A stretch of DNA of 6,015 nucleotides, taken from positions 1 to 6,015 of the forward strand of contig CALPVM020000159.1 of the NCBI GenBank assembly GCA_943327015.2. The letters run 5' to 3'. Below, one piece after another: positions 1 to 6,015 of the stretch; position 1 is the stretch's first letter, and every line of letters begins with the position of its first letter. Both the position numbers and the translations under genes were made by a program. Source of the stretch: Akkermansia muciniphila. GTDB taxonomy: Bacteria > Pseudomonadota > Gammaproteobacteria > Burkholderiales > Burkholderiaceae_C. The notes under the pieces were generated by a model. That model was given only the letters and a program-made list of their open reading frames with translations, did no database searches and was not told the origin of the DNA.

Positions 1-211
1 GGGTAAGAGCCATCCAGCCACTGTTGCACGAAATCCAGCTCTCGGCAATAAAAATGAGTACGGGGTCAATCCAGAGCCTGATGCGTTTGAACGGGAGTAT
101 CAGCTTGATGGTAGATACCAATAACAAAAGCGGAACCCAGAACAATATATTCAAGACTAGCAGAGAAGTTGCCAATGAAAAAACAACGAAAGAAGGCAGG
201 AAGTTCAGCAT
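1..211 (-). CDS. Partial YihG/PlsC-like acyltransferase, N-terminus only (cut by left edge)
   Basis: Seventy codons from an ATG at 211 stay open to the left edge. The peptide begins MLNFLPSFVVFSLATSLL and has a long hydrophobic segment (about residues 7-40), then a basic KLILPFKRIRLW stretch and an amphipathic AESWISCNSGWMALT. From memory of the family, this layout (N-terminal membrane anchor, K-L-LP-F, then an AE-WI--N segment) matches the start of YihG-like acyltransferases related to 1-acyl-glycerol-3-phosphate acyltransferase, which act on phospholipids at the inner membrane. The catalytic HX4D box would lie beyond the edge, so activity cannot be judged. The start lies 11 bases after the diguanylate cyclase stop, which suggests co-transcription. 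No good Shine-Dalgarno sequence sits at normal distance: an AGGAA in the end of the cyclase gene is about 20 bases away, so translation may be coupled. An unrelated membrane protein remains possible. Confidence 0.7.
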   Translation of the reverse strand, partial: MLNFLPSFVVFSLATSLLVLNILFWVPLLLLVSTIKLILPFKRIRLWIDPVLIFIAESWISCNSGWMALT

Positions 212-222
212 GGTGTGTTTAA

Positions 223-2277
223 TTATTTTTGTTCCTGATAAAAGCAAAGGTTGTTGCGTCCCAAAGATTTTGCCTGGTACATAGCCGCATCGGCGTGCTT
301 GAGCACATCGTTAGGGTGTAGTTTATTGCCGCAATAGAGAGCCACTCCAATACTTGGAGTAGTTACATGCATCATGCCGTTCAGGTTGTAAGGCTGGTTC
401 AAACTGGCAAGAATTTTGTTTCCAACAACTTTGGCATGATTTTGAGCGTTCTTGAGGTCGGTGCTTAAGTCATTAATCAGCACCACAAACTCATCTCCAC
501 CCAAACGAGCGGCAGTATCTACCGAACGAATGTTAGCAAGCAATCGACGGGCGACTTCTTGTAGCAGCAGGTCGCCCATATCGTGGCCGAATGTATCGTT
601 TAAGTGTTTAAAACGATCCAAGTCCAAAAACATGACTGCTCCAAACTCATTGCTGCGATCCCCAGTCAAAAAGGCATGCTGCATACGTTCGGTTAACAAG
701 CGGCGATTAGGTAGTCCTGTCAGGCTATCGTGGAAAGCAATATGCTGAATGGCTTGTTCCGCATTTTTGCGCTCAGTGATGTCACGCACAATGGCAATAA
801 AACGCTCATCTTTCCAAGGCTCTGTCGGTTTGCGGGCTATCGACAACTCAAACCAGTGTTTACCCGTTGGTAATTCGAGCGGGTACTGCACTCCTTGTGA
901 TCTGCCGTGTTGCTGGGCGTCCAATAAGGCCTCCATACAAGCATCTGCTGCATCTTTGGGAAGTACGTCACCAACGAAGCGGCCAATGAGTTCATCCACC
1001 GGCAGCTTGAGGTTACGTGGATCGTGGGTGTGAACCGATAAATATTGCCCCGCCACATTGAATTCAAACATTAAATCAGGTAGCGCATTGAGGGTGGCTT
1101 CCAGTTCAGACTGGGTCTCACGCAGGCGGTCTTCAAATTGTTTGCGTACCGAAATATCTGCAAGTGTTCCGACCATGCGTTGTGGAGTACCATCTTGCGC
1201 AAACTGAACCACTTTGCCTTTGCTGAATAACCAAATCCATCGACCATCGCTGTGGCGTGCACGGTACTCTACGCGGTAGGCAGGGGTTTCGCCATCCAGA
1301 TGTGCTTGCATGGCATGCAAGGTCATAGGCAGGTCGTCCGGGTGAATCAGGTGTCCCCAGGTGCGACCGGTTTTTGCATCCATAGTGTCGCGACCCAACA
1401 TATGGCAAGCAACTTCGTCAATATAGTATCCCTTGGGGGCGGTTAAGTCGTGGCTCCAGCGCGCCAAATCTGCGCCAAGAATAGCCAACTCCAATTGCTC
1501 CGTGGTGTCGCGCAAAAATGCCTCGGCCTTTTTACGTTCTTGGATATTACGTGCCATGCCTAGCAAGCCCACAATCGAGCCATGGGCATCACGCATCGGA
1601 GTTTTTATAAATTCGTGTAAATCTCCTAGTGGGTTTGCAAGAGACACAAAAGCTTCTTCCATGACCACGCGCTGCCCGGATTCCAAACAAATCTGATCCA
1701 TGTCTCGGATGTATTGGTCTTGTGCTTGCGTCACCCATGCGGAATCGGTGGAGCCCACAATTTCTGCAATAGTGCAGCCCATCTGATCGGCGAAAGTCTG
1801 GTTACACGTAAGGTAAGTGCCATTGAGGTCTTTTACCCATATGTGGTCTGGAATAGATGCTAAAACATTTTGCAGTAAGGACTCGCGCTCTTCGAGTTGG
1901 GTGCGCGCGAGGTGCTCACTGGTGATGTTTTCTATAGTGCCTTCAAGATAAAGTTCTCTACCTTCTGCGTCGCGAACAATATGTGCATGCTCTCTTACCC
2001 AAAGTCGCTGGCCTGTTGTGTATTTAAAAACTTCAGAATCAAAGTTATGTACCCATCCTCGTTCTCGGATCTGACTCCAAAACGCGTCGCGTCGATTTGG
2101 CTCAACGTAAGGGTTGGGTACTTGTTGCCAGGAATCAGGACTTAGTTCTTGGGTGGTTGGGTAAATCTGCAGTTGAACCAGGGCTGGGTTCATAAAAAGC
2201 AGCTTTCCATCGACAGTTAATCGGTAAACACCGATGGGTAAAAACTCTAACAACGATGAAAGATTGTGCTCAGGCAA
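223..2277 (-). CDS. Diguanylate cyclase with four PAS-type sensor domains (PAS-PAS-PAS-PAS-GGDEF)
   Basis: This 684-residue protein should convert two GTP into cyclic di-GMP in the cytoplasm. The GGDEF domain spans about 510-681: HDSLTGLPNRR at 516-526, FLDLDRFKHLNDTFGH with the metal-binding aspartate around 550, an intact GGDEF signature at 593-597, and an RSVD product-inhibition site at 584-587, exactly five residues upstream. All the usual active-site elements are present and no EAL domain follows. Ahead of it are four PAS/PAC-like modules at about 8-120, 133-250, 262-380 and 390-505. Their ends are marked by GTIENITSEH, GMARNIQERKKAE, GTLADISVRK and AIVRDITERKNAE, and short helical linkers join them. 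No membrane segment or signal peptide is seen, so the sensed cue is cytoplasmic; the ligand cannot be read from the sequence. The start is TTG: the frame has no upstream ATG before an in-frame TGA at 2319-2317, and the first internal ATG (residue 29) would cut into PAS1. It lies 92 bases after the ABC ATPase gene and 11 before the acyltransferase gene. Confidence 0.93.
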   Translation of the reverse strand: MPEHNLSSLLEFLPIGVYRLTVDGKLLFMNPALVQLQIYPTTQELSPDSWQQVPNPYVEPNRRDAFWSQIRERGWVHNFDSEVFKYTTGQRLWVREHAHIVRDAEGRELYLEGTIENITSEHLARTQLEERESLLQNVLASIPDHIWVKDLNGTYLTCNQTFADQMGCTIAEIVGSTDSAWVTQAQDQYIRDMDQICLESGQRVVMEEAFVSLANPLGDLHEFIKTPMRDAHGSIVGLLGMARNIQERKKAEAFLRDTTEQLELAILGADLARWSHDLTAPKGYYIDEVACHMLGRDTMDAKTGRTWGHLIHPDDLPMTLHAMQAHLDGETPAYRVEYRARHSDGRWIWLFSKGKVVQFAQDGTPQRMVGTLADISVRKQFEDRLRETQSELEATLNALPDLMFEFNVAGQYLSVHTHDPRNLKLPVDELIGRFVGDVLPKDAADACMEALLDAQQHGRSQGVQYPLELPTGKHWFELSIARKPTEPWKDERFIAIVRDITERKNAEQAIQHIAFHDSLTGLPNRRLLTERMQHAFLTGDRSNEFGAVMFLDLDRFKHLNDTFGHDMGDLLLQEVARRLLANIRSVDTAARLGGDEFVVLINDLSTDLKNAQNHAKVVGNKILASLNQPYNLNGMMHVTTPSIGVALYCGNKLHPNDVLKHADAAMYQAKSLGRNNLCFYQEQK

Positions 2278-2289
2278 AAAAACTCTCTT
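2275..2289 (-). promoter_or_regulatory. Ribosome binding site and TTG start of the diguanylate cyclase
   Basis: On the minus strand, AAGAGAG is followed by five T bases and then the TTG start codon at 2277-2275. The purine-rich element sits at suitable spacing and supports TTG as the real start. No ATG or GTG is available upstream in this frame before the stop codon, and the PAS1 fold begins almost immediately after TTG. Confidence 0.6.
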
Positions 2290-2369
2290 ATGTGCAAATG
2301 GATAGTAAAAGAAATCTCATTTTGTATTATTTAAAAGCAATTATCAAGCCGAATTAATATTTTAGAGTG
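2278..2369 (-). promoter_or_regulatory. AT-rich gap with a candidate sigma70 promoter for the cyclase-acyltransferase pair
   Basis: This is the only sizeable gap in the minus-strand gene series. On the minus strand it contains TTGATA (2347-2342, five of six matches to the -35 consensus), a 17-base spacer, and CAAAAT (2324-2319, four of six matches to the -10). That would start transcription near 2312 and leave a leader of about 35 bases before the TTG. AT-rich DNA gives such matches by chance, so this is tentative. No GC-rich hairpin followed by T residues was found after the ATPase stop, so read-through from the transporter operon is also possible. Confidence 0.35.
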
Positions 2370-3161
2370 TTATTTCAAGTTGCCACTTAAAAATTGCGCT
2401 AAACGTTCACTTTTGGGGCTGGAAAGCACCAAGCCCGGGTGACCTTCTTCTTCTACTAGTCCTTTGTGCAAAAAAATCAAGTGGTTGGAGACCTCACGTG
2501 CAAAACCCATTTCGTGCGTTACCACCACCATGGTACGGCCTTCCTGTGCCAGGTTTTTCATAACAAAAAGAACATCCGATACCAGTTCCGGGTCAAGCGC
2601 GCTGGTGGGCTCATCAAACAACATCACCTCTGGCTCGACTGCCAAGGCTCGGGCAATGGCCACCCGTTGTTGCTGGCCACCACTCAAGTGTGCCGGGTAG
2701 CAGTCTTCTACATTGGCTAAATCAACCTGCTCGAGGTATTTGCGTGCGGTGTCAACCGCTTGGTCACGCTCCACGCCCAGCACATGCATTGGTGCTTCAA
2801 TAATGTTTTGCAGCACGGTCATGTGTGCCCAGAGGTTGAAGTGTTGGAAAACCATTGCCAATTTAGTTCGCAGGCGCTGCAGTTGTTTCGGGTCACGCGG
2901 TTGCAACTCACCGTTGGCACCAGCAACCAGAATCAGATTTTCTCCGGCCACAGTAATGCGCCCTTGGTTGGGTTTTTCCAGCATGTTGATGCAGCGCAAA
3001 AACGTACTTTTACCGCTGCCAGAGCTGCCAATAATGCTAATGACATCTCCAGCGTGGGCACTGAGTGACACGCCTTTAAGGACTTCGTTGTTGCCGTAGC
3101 GTTTGTGGATATTGCTGGCAAGCAGTTTTAAGGGGTGGCTATTGGATTGGGTAGCTGGCAT
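2370..3161 (-). CDS. hisP: HisP-type ATP-binding subunit of a basic amino acid ABC importer
   Basis: This 263-residue cytoplasmic ATPase powers the importer encoded just upstream. All ABC signatures are intact: Walker A GSSGSGKST at 45-53, Q-loop glutamine 106 in VFQHFNLWAHMTV, signature LSGGQQQR at 159-166, Walker B VMLFDEP at 179-185, D-loop SALD at 187-190 and switch histidine 216 in VTHEMGFA. The pattern AGDVISIIGSSGSGKSTFLRCINMLEKP, the FNLWAHMTV stretch and the long insert before the Q-loop closely match the HisP/ArtP/AotP branch of polar amino acid transporters, which has about the same length. The ATG lies 6 bases after the HisM-type stop codon and has no strong Shine-Dalgarno sequence, so translational coupling is likely. 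The symbol reflects the family; AotP or ArtP would be equally fair names until the substrate is known. Confidence 0.95.
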   Translation of the reverse strand: MPATQSNSHPLKLLASNIHKRYGNNEVLKGVSLSAHAGDVISIIGSSGSGKSTFLRCINMLEKPNQGRITVAGENLILVAGANGELQPRDPKQLQRLRTKLAMVFQHFNLWAHMTVLQNIIEAPMHVLGVERDQAVDTARKYLEQVDLANVEDCYPAHLSGGQQQRVAIARALAVEPEVMLFDEPTSALDPELVSDVLFVMKNLAQEGRTMVVVTHEMGFAREVSNHLIFLHKGLVEEEGHPGLVLSSPKSERLAQFLSGNLK

Positions 3162-3167
3162 AGGTGC

Positions 3168-3881
3168 TTAGTGTGCGCGGGGAGCAAGGTAGGCGAGCAG
3201 GTGTTTTTCCATGAGTTTGAAAAATCCAATCAAGCAGAACGAGGCCATGAGGTAAATAGCTGCTGCTGCCAGATAGGCCTCAAACGGCAAAAAGAAATTG
3301 GAATAAATCTGACTGGCTGCGGCGGTAACATCCAGCATGCTGGGCACGGCACTGGCTAGGCTGGTGGCGTGGAGCATCATCACCACTTCGTTGCTGTAAG
3401 CAGGCAGGCTGCGGCGCAGTGCGGACGGTAAAACAATGCGGCGCATCACGGTGATGCGCCGCATGCCGTAGGCTTCTGCAGCTTCAATTTCACCTTTACT
3501 GGTTTCGCGGATGGCGCCTGCCAGCATTTCGGCGGTGTAGCCGGCGGTGTTCAGGCTGAATGCGAGCAGAGCACAAAAGAACGGGTCTTTAAAATGGGTC
3601 CAGGGCCATACGGTGTCCCAGTGGGCGCGAATCCAGTCGAGTTGCGCAAGACCATAATAAATCAGGTAAATTTGAATGAGCAGAGGTGTGCCGCGAATTA
3701 CAAAGGTGTAGGCTCCCACGAGCCAGCGTAACGAAGCCCAGGGGCTGGTGAGCGCTAGTGCAAAAATAAGCGCTAAAACACCGCCAATGGCTAACGACGA
3801 AAACAGTAAGCACAGAGTGGTAACCATGCCGGTGCCAAACAATGCCAGATTGTCGGCTTCCAAAATAACACTCCACTCCAT
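3168..3881 (-). CDS. hisM: HisM-type permease subunit of the basic amino acid ABC importer
   Basis: This 237-residue inner-membrane protein pairs with the HisQ-type subunit to form the translocation channel. Hydrophobic segments lie at about 13-45, 55-78, 100-115, 160-180 and 200-222. Family marks are IRGTPLLIQIYLIYYG (62-77), NTAGYTAEMLAGAIR (111-125), the cytoplasmic EAA loop beginning E133-A-A and ending I-V-L-P152, where the ATPase docks, and LPAYSNEVVMMLHATSLAS (159-177). These closely resemble Salmonella/E. coli HisM, which is of nearly equal length. The ATG directly abuts the TAA of the preceding permease gene (no intervening base), with GGGGA about 9 bases upstream inside that gene. 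The EAA loop contains a tandem MRRI repeat (140-143 and 146-149) encoded by a perfect DNA inverted repeat, listed separately. Confidence 0.93.
   Translation of the reverse strand: MEWSVILEADNLALFGTGMVTTLCLLFSSLAIGGVLALIFALALTSPWASLRWLVGAYTFVIRGTPLLIQIYLIYYGLAQLDWIRAHWDTVWPWTHFKDPFFCALLAFSLNTAGYTAEMLAGAIRETSKGEIEAAEAYGMRRITVMRRIVLPSALRRSLPAYSNEVVMMLHATSLASAVPSMLDVTAAASQIYSNFFLPFEAYLAAAAIYLMASFCLIGFFKLMEKHLLAYLAPRAH
3436..3464. repeat. Perfect inverted repeat, 14-base arms and 1-base centre, inside the HisM-type gene
   Basis: The plus strand reads ATGCGGCGCATCAC, then one G, then the exact reverse complement of that arm. The arms are GC-rich (9 of 14). The unit encodes M140 to I149 (MRRITVMRRI) of the permease EAA loop. 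Each MRRI codon block is itself nearly palindromic (ATGCG-N-CGCAT), so two blocks in tandem produce the larger palindrome. Any RNA hairpin must open a loop of a few bases at the centre. There is no T run after it, so it does not look like a terminator. Confidence 0.85.
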
Positions 3882-4568
3882 TTACAAGTGTCCCCGTTGG
3901 CTACCCAAGCTGTATCGGTCGTTCAGTTTATTGAGGGCAAGCAATGAAACCCACGAATACACCAGAAACAATGCACCGGTAAACAAAAAAAACTCAAATG
4001 GCGAGCGTGTGGCGGCACTGGCTTGCTTGGCTAGGTAGGTCATGTCGTGCAAACCAATCAGGCTGACCAAGGCGGTGGCCTTGATGAGTACCAGCCAATT
4101 GTTAGTAAAGCCGGGCAGGGCATAGCGCACCATTTGCGGCAGAGTGATGCGGATAAAGGCTTGAAAGCGCCCCATTCCAAATGCCCAAGCTGCTTCCAAT
4201 TGACCCTTAGGAACCGACATCATGGCACCACGAAAGGTTTCGGTCATGTAGGCGCCATAAATAAAGCCCAGGGTTAACACGCCTGCGGCAAAAGGTTCAA
4301 TATCTATGGTGGTGTCGCTACCCATCCATTCGAGCAAGCTATTGATGCCCATGGTTCCACCGTAAAACACCAGTAACATGAGTACCAGTTCTGGAATACC
4401 TCGAATAATCGTGGTGTACAAAGTTGCAATGACGCGCGGTATGCGGCGGCTGGATAACTTGGCCGCCGCACCCAACAAACCCAGTAGCACCGAAACTACC
4501 AGCGCACACAAGGATACCCCCACCGTGAGCAGGGCACCTTGCAAAATTAGCCAGTAGTACGATTGCAT
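3882..4568 (-). CDS. hisQ: HisQ-type permease subunit of the basic amino acid ABC importer
   Basis: This 228-residue inner-membrane protein forms the channel together with the HisM-type partner. It resembles enterobacterial HisQ along its length, including LILQGALLTV at the start, TTIIRGIPELVLMLLVFYG (52-70), IDIEPFAAGVLTLGFIYGAY (88-107), TETFRGAMMSVPKGQ (109-123), the EAA loop (E125-A-A through ITLP144) and MVRYALPGFTNNW (146-158), and it has the same length. Hydrophobic spans lie at about 7-36, 58-72, 93-108, 155-173 and 191-213. The ATG at 4568 is 6 bases after the binding-protein stop and lacks a clear Shine-Dalgarno sequence, which fits translational coupling in a single mRNA. The substrate is inferred from the family rather than from this subunit. 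Confidence 0.93.
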   Translation of the reverse strand: MQSYYWLILQGALLTVGVSLCALVVSVLLGLLGAAAKLSSRRIPRVIATLYTTIIRGIPELVLMLLVFYGGTMGINSLLEWMGSDTTIDIEPFAAGVLTLGFIYGAYMTETFRGAMMSVPKGQLEAAWAFGMGRFQAFIRITLPQMVRYALPGFTNNWLVLIKATALVSLIGLHDMTYLAKQASAATRSPFEFFLFTGALFLVYSWVSLLALNKLNDRYSLGSQRGHL

Positions 4569-4574
4569 GCTGCG

Positions 4575-5342
4575 TTACTTGCCGTAAACGTCAAATTTGA
4601 AGTATTTGTCGTTAATGGTTTTGTACTTACCATTGGCGCGCAAAGTCTTAATTGCGGCGTTGATCTGGTCTTTCAAAGGACCTTGGCCTTTACGCAGCGC
4701 CACACCGATACCTGTACCAAAATATTTGGGCATAAACAGTGCAGGACCCACCAGTTGGAAGCCGTCAGAACCTGGTTTGTTTAAAAAGCCACCTTGCACT
4801 TCCAGAACATCAGCCACAGTTCCATCCAGACGTCCGGAACGGATGTCCAAATACACTTGGTCTTGCGCTTCGTAAGAAATAACTTCCACGCCAGCGGGTT
4901 TCAGTTCACCCAAAGCGTATTTTTCCTGGGTGCTGGCTTTAAGTACGCCAATCTTTTTACCTTTGATGGACGCGGGGTCAGTGTACTTAACATCTTTTTT
5001 AACCAGAACCCGGCTTGGGGTGCTGTAGTACTTATCACTAAAGTCGACTTGCTTCAAGCGCTCTTCGGTAATGGACATAGAGCTGATGATGGCGTCGTAT
5101 TTTCTGGCCATCAATCCGGGAATCATGCTGTCCCAACCTTGCTCTACAAATACACATTTGCGTTTAATTTCCTCGCACAAGGCTGTGGCAATGTCCACAT
5201 CAAAGCCGGTAGGCTTGCCATCGGCTGTTTTAAAAGTAAATGGCTCGTAAGTGGGATCAATAGCCACTTTCAGGTCTTTACCCTGCGCCCAAGAGAAGGC
5301 ACACAAAGAACCCATAGCAAAGGCCAGCAAAATTTTTTTCAT
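4575..5342 (-). CDS. Periplasmic basic amino acid-binding protein (HisJ/ArgT/AotJ family)
   Basis: This 255-residue secreted protein delivers the substrate to the HisQ/HisM channel. A signal peptide is clear: MKK, a hydrophobic core, then SWA with cleavage predicted after A19, giving a mature start at Q20. Aligned by eye with LAO/HisJ binding proteins at an offset of 18 (17 near the C-terminal half), the ligand residues are kept: D29 (LAO D11), Y32 (Y14), S87, S88 and S90 (S69, S70, S72), R95 (R77, which grips the carboxylate), T138 (T121) and D178 (D161). C56 and C63 match the family disulfide C38-C45. The stacking residue F52 of LAO (L52 in HisJ) is W70 here. Conserved acidic D29 and D178 favour a cationic amino acid, but arginine, lysine, ornithine and histidine cannot be separated. 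It is the first gene of the operon, and a strong Shine-Dalgarno sequence precedes its ATG. Confidence 0.94.
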   Translation of the reverse strand: MKKILLAFAMGSLCAFSWAQGKDLKVAIDPTYEPFTFKTADGKPTGFDVDIATALCEEIKRKCVFVEQGWDSMIPGLMARKYDAIISSMSITEERLKQVDFSDKYYSTPSRVLVKKDVKYTDPASIKGKKIGVLKASTQEKYALGELKPAGVEVISYEAQDQVYLDIRSGRLDGTVADVLEVQGGFLNKPGSDGFQLVGPALFMPKYFGTGIGVALRKGQGPLKDQINAAIKTLRANGKYKTINDKYFKFDVYGK

Positions 5343-5448
5343 GGTGGTTGTTCCTCAGTTTTAAAAGACCTTGATTCTACGGGGTAAGTTTATGTTTAGG
5401 GAACGCACTCCAACATAACACCGTACACTTAAAGAAAAGATTTACACC
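5343..5448. promoter_or_regulatory. Divergent intergenic region between the importer operon and ygiQ
   Basis: These 106 bases must hold the start signals for both the importer (leftward) and ygiQ (rightward). For the importer, the minus strand offers TAGAAT (5379-5374, five of six matches to -10) with a weak TTCCCT (5403-5398) 18 bases upstream, giving a leader of about 25 bases. For ygiQ, no convincing -35/-10 pair was found; TACACT at 5424-5429 is a possible -10 without a matching -35. I saw no ARG-box-like or other clear operator palindrome and no riboswitch-like structure. Confidence 0.35.
5351..5356 (-). promoter_or_regulatory. Strong Shine-Dalgarno sequence of the binding-protein gene
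   Basis: The minus strand reads GAGGAA, followed by 8 bases and the ATG at 5342-5340. It is the best ribosome binding site in the window and fits the need to make more binding protein than membrane subunits. It also confirms the start, which is the only one that leaves a normal signal peptide. Confidence 0.8.
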
Positions 5449-6015
5449 ATGAATGCATTTGTCGACGTATCCTTTTTCCCTCGTACTGCCAAACCACTGA
5501 CCAGTTACCGTAAATACTGGGCATCACGCTTTGGCACAGCACCTTTCCTGCCCATGAGCCGTGCCGAGATGGATAAGCTGGGTTGGGACAGTTGTGACAT
5601 TATTATCGTCACTGGTGATGCCTATGTAGACCACCCCAGTTTTGGCATGGCCGTGATTGGCCGCATGCTGGAAGCACAAGGTTTTAGAGTGGGCATTATT
5701 GCCCAACCCGACTGGCAAAGTGCTGAACCCTTTAAAGCTTTAGGTAAACCGAATTTATTTTGGGGGGTGACTGCGGGCAACATGGACTCTATGATTAACC
5801 GCTACACCGCAGACCGCAAAATCCGTAGTGACGATGCCTACACCCCCGGCGATGTGGGGGGCAAGCGCCCCGACCGAGCCGCCATTGTGTACAGCCAGCG
5901 CTGCCGCGAAGCCTATAAAGATGTACCCATTGTGCTGGGTGGCATAGAAGGCAGCCTGCGACGCATTGCACACTACGACTATTGGTCGGACAAAGTGCGC
6001 CGCTCCATTGTGGTA
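5449..6015 (+). CDS. ygiQ: YgiQ family radical SAM protein, N-terminal part (cut by right edge)
   Basis: An ATG at 5449 opens 189 codons that run uninterrupted to the right edge. The peptide matches the start of E. coli YgiQ very closely as I recall it: APFLPMSR (31-38), LGWDSCDIIIVTGDAYVDHPSFG (44-66), RMLEAQGFRVGIIAQPDW (72-89), GVTAGNMDSMINRYTADR (106-123), DDAYTP (128-133), GKRPDRA (138-144) and SLRRIAHYDYWSDKVRRS (169-186). This is the Radical_SAM_N domain that precedes the radical SAM core. The full protein is usually above 600 residues, so the CX3CX2C iron-sulfur motif lies outside the window and cannot be checked. The biochemical role of YgiQ is, to my knowledge, not established. The ribosome binding site is weak (AAAGAAAAGA about 8 bases before ATG). 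The gene is transcribed divergently from the importer, and nothing suggests a functional link. Confidence 0.95.
   Translation, partial: MNAFVDVSFFPRTAKPLTSYRKYWASRFGTAPFLPMSRAEMDKLGWDSCDIIIVTGDAYVDHPSFGMAVIGRMLEAQGFRVGIIAQPDWQSAEPFKALGKPNLFWGVTAGNMDSMINRYTADRKIRSDDAYTPGDVGGKRPDRAAIVYSQRCREAYKDVPIVLGGIEGSLRRIAHYDYWSDKVRRSIVV

Noticed and set aside
24..284. Plus-strand open frame of 86 codons at the left edge
   Set aside because: It overlaps antisense both the acyltransferase start and the end of the cyclase gene, and its peptide shows no recognisable features.
2278..2369. Possible rho-independent terminator after the importer operon
   Set aside because: The gap is AT-rich, with no stable GC stem followed by T residues on the minus strand.
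2713..3099. Plus-strand open frame of 128 codons opposite the ATPase gene
   Set aside because: The minus-strand frame has every ABC motif; this frame is a low-complexity shadow rich in Ser, Arg and Cys.
3436..3464. Inverted repeat read as a transcription terminator or mobile-element end
   Set aside because: No T run follows on either strand, it lies inside an intact reading frame, and there is no target duplication or transposase gene.
4794..5387. Long plus-strand open frame of 197 codons opposite the binding-protein gene
   Set aside because: It is fully antisense to a well-supported gene, its product resembles no family I know, and it has no ribosome binding site; it reflects codon bias of the real gene.
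5524..5973. Two minus-strand open frames of 64 and 72 codons at the right edge
   Set aside because: Both are antisense to the clearly recognised ygiQ coding sequence.

Overview
The window looks like ordinary chromosomal sequence from a gammaproteobacterium. Close relatives of Salmonella/E. coli HisQ, HisM and HisP, a clear YgiQ and a YihG-like acyltransferase start all point that way, and the base composition is balanced. The genus cannot be fixed from the sequence; a Pseudomonadales/Cellvibrionales-type bacterium is a guess. No RNA gene, insertion sequence, CRISPR array, integrase or phage gene is visible.

Layout: almost everything runs on the minus strand, so it is read from right to left. 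From about 5342 down to 2370 there is a complete four-gene polar amino acid ABC importer in tight array: periplasmic binding protein, HisQ-type permease, HisM-type permease and HisP-type ATPase, with gaps of 6, 0 and 6 bases. After a 92-base AT-rich gap comes a 684-residue soluble diguanylate cyclase with four PAS-type sensor domains and a TTG start (2277 to 223). Eleven bases further on, the start of a membrane acyltransferase gene (211 to 1) runs off the left edge. On the right, a 106-base intergenic region separates the importer from a divergent plus-strand gene, ygiQ (5449 onward), which runs off the right edge.

Function: the binding protein captures a basic amino acid (lysine, arginine, ornithine or histidine type) in the periplasm. 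The HisQ/HisM pair forms the membrane channel and the ATPase drives uptake. The downstream GGDEF enzyme should make cyclic di-GMP in response to cytoplasmic signals. Its position behind the importer suggests, but does not prove, a link between amino acid supply and c-di-GMP. The two edge genes were identified by direct translation, because both are cut by the window ends.

I saw no clearly new system. The points most worth a second look are the importer/cyclase adjacency, the unusual TTG-started four-PAS cyclase paired with an acyltransferase, and a perfect 14-base-arm inverted repeat inside the HisM-type permease gene.
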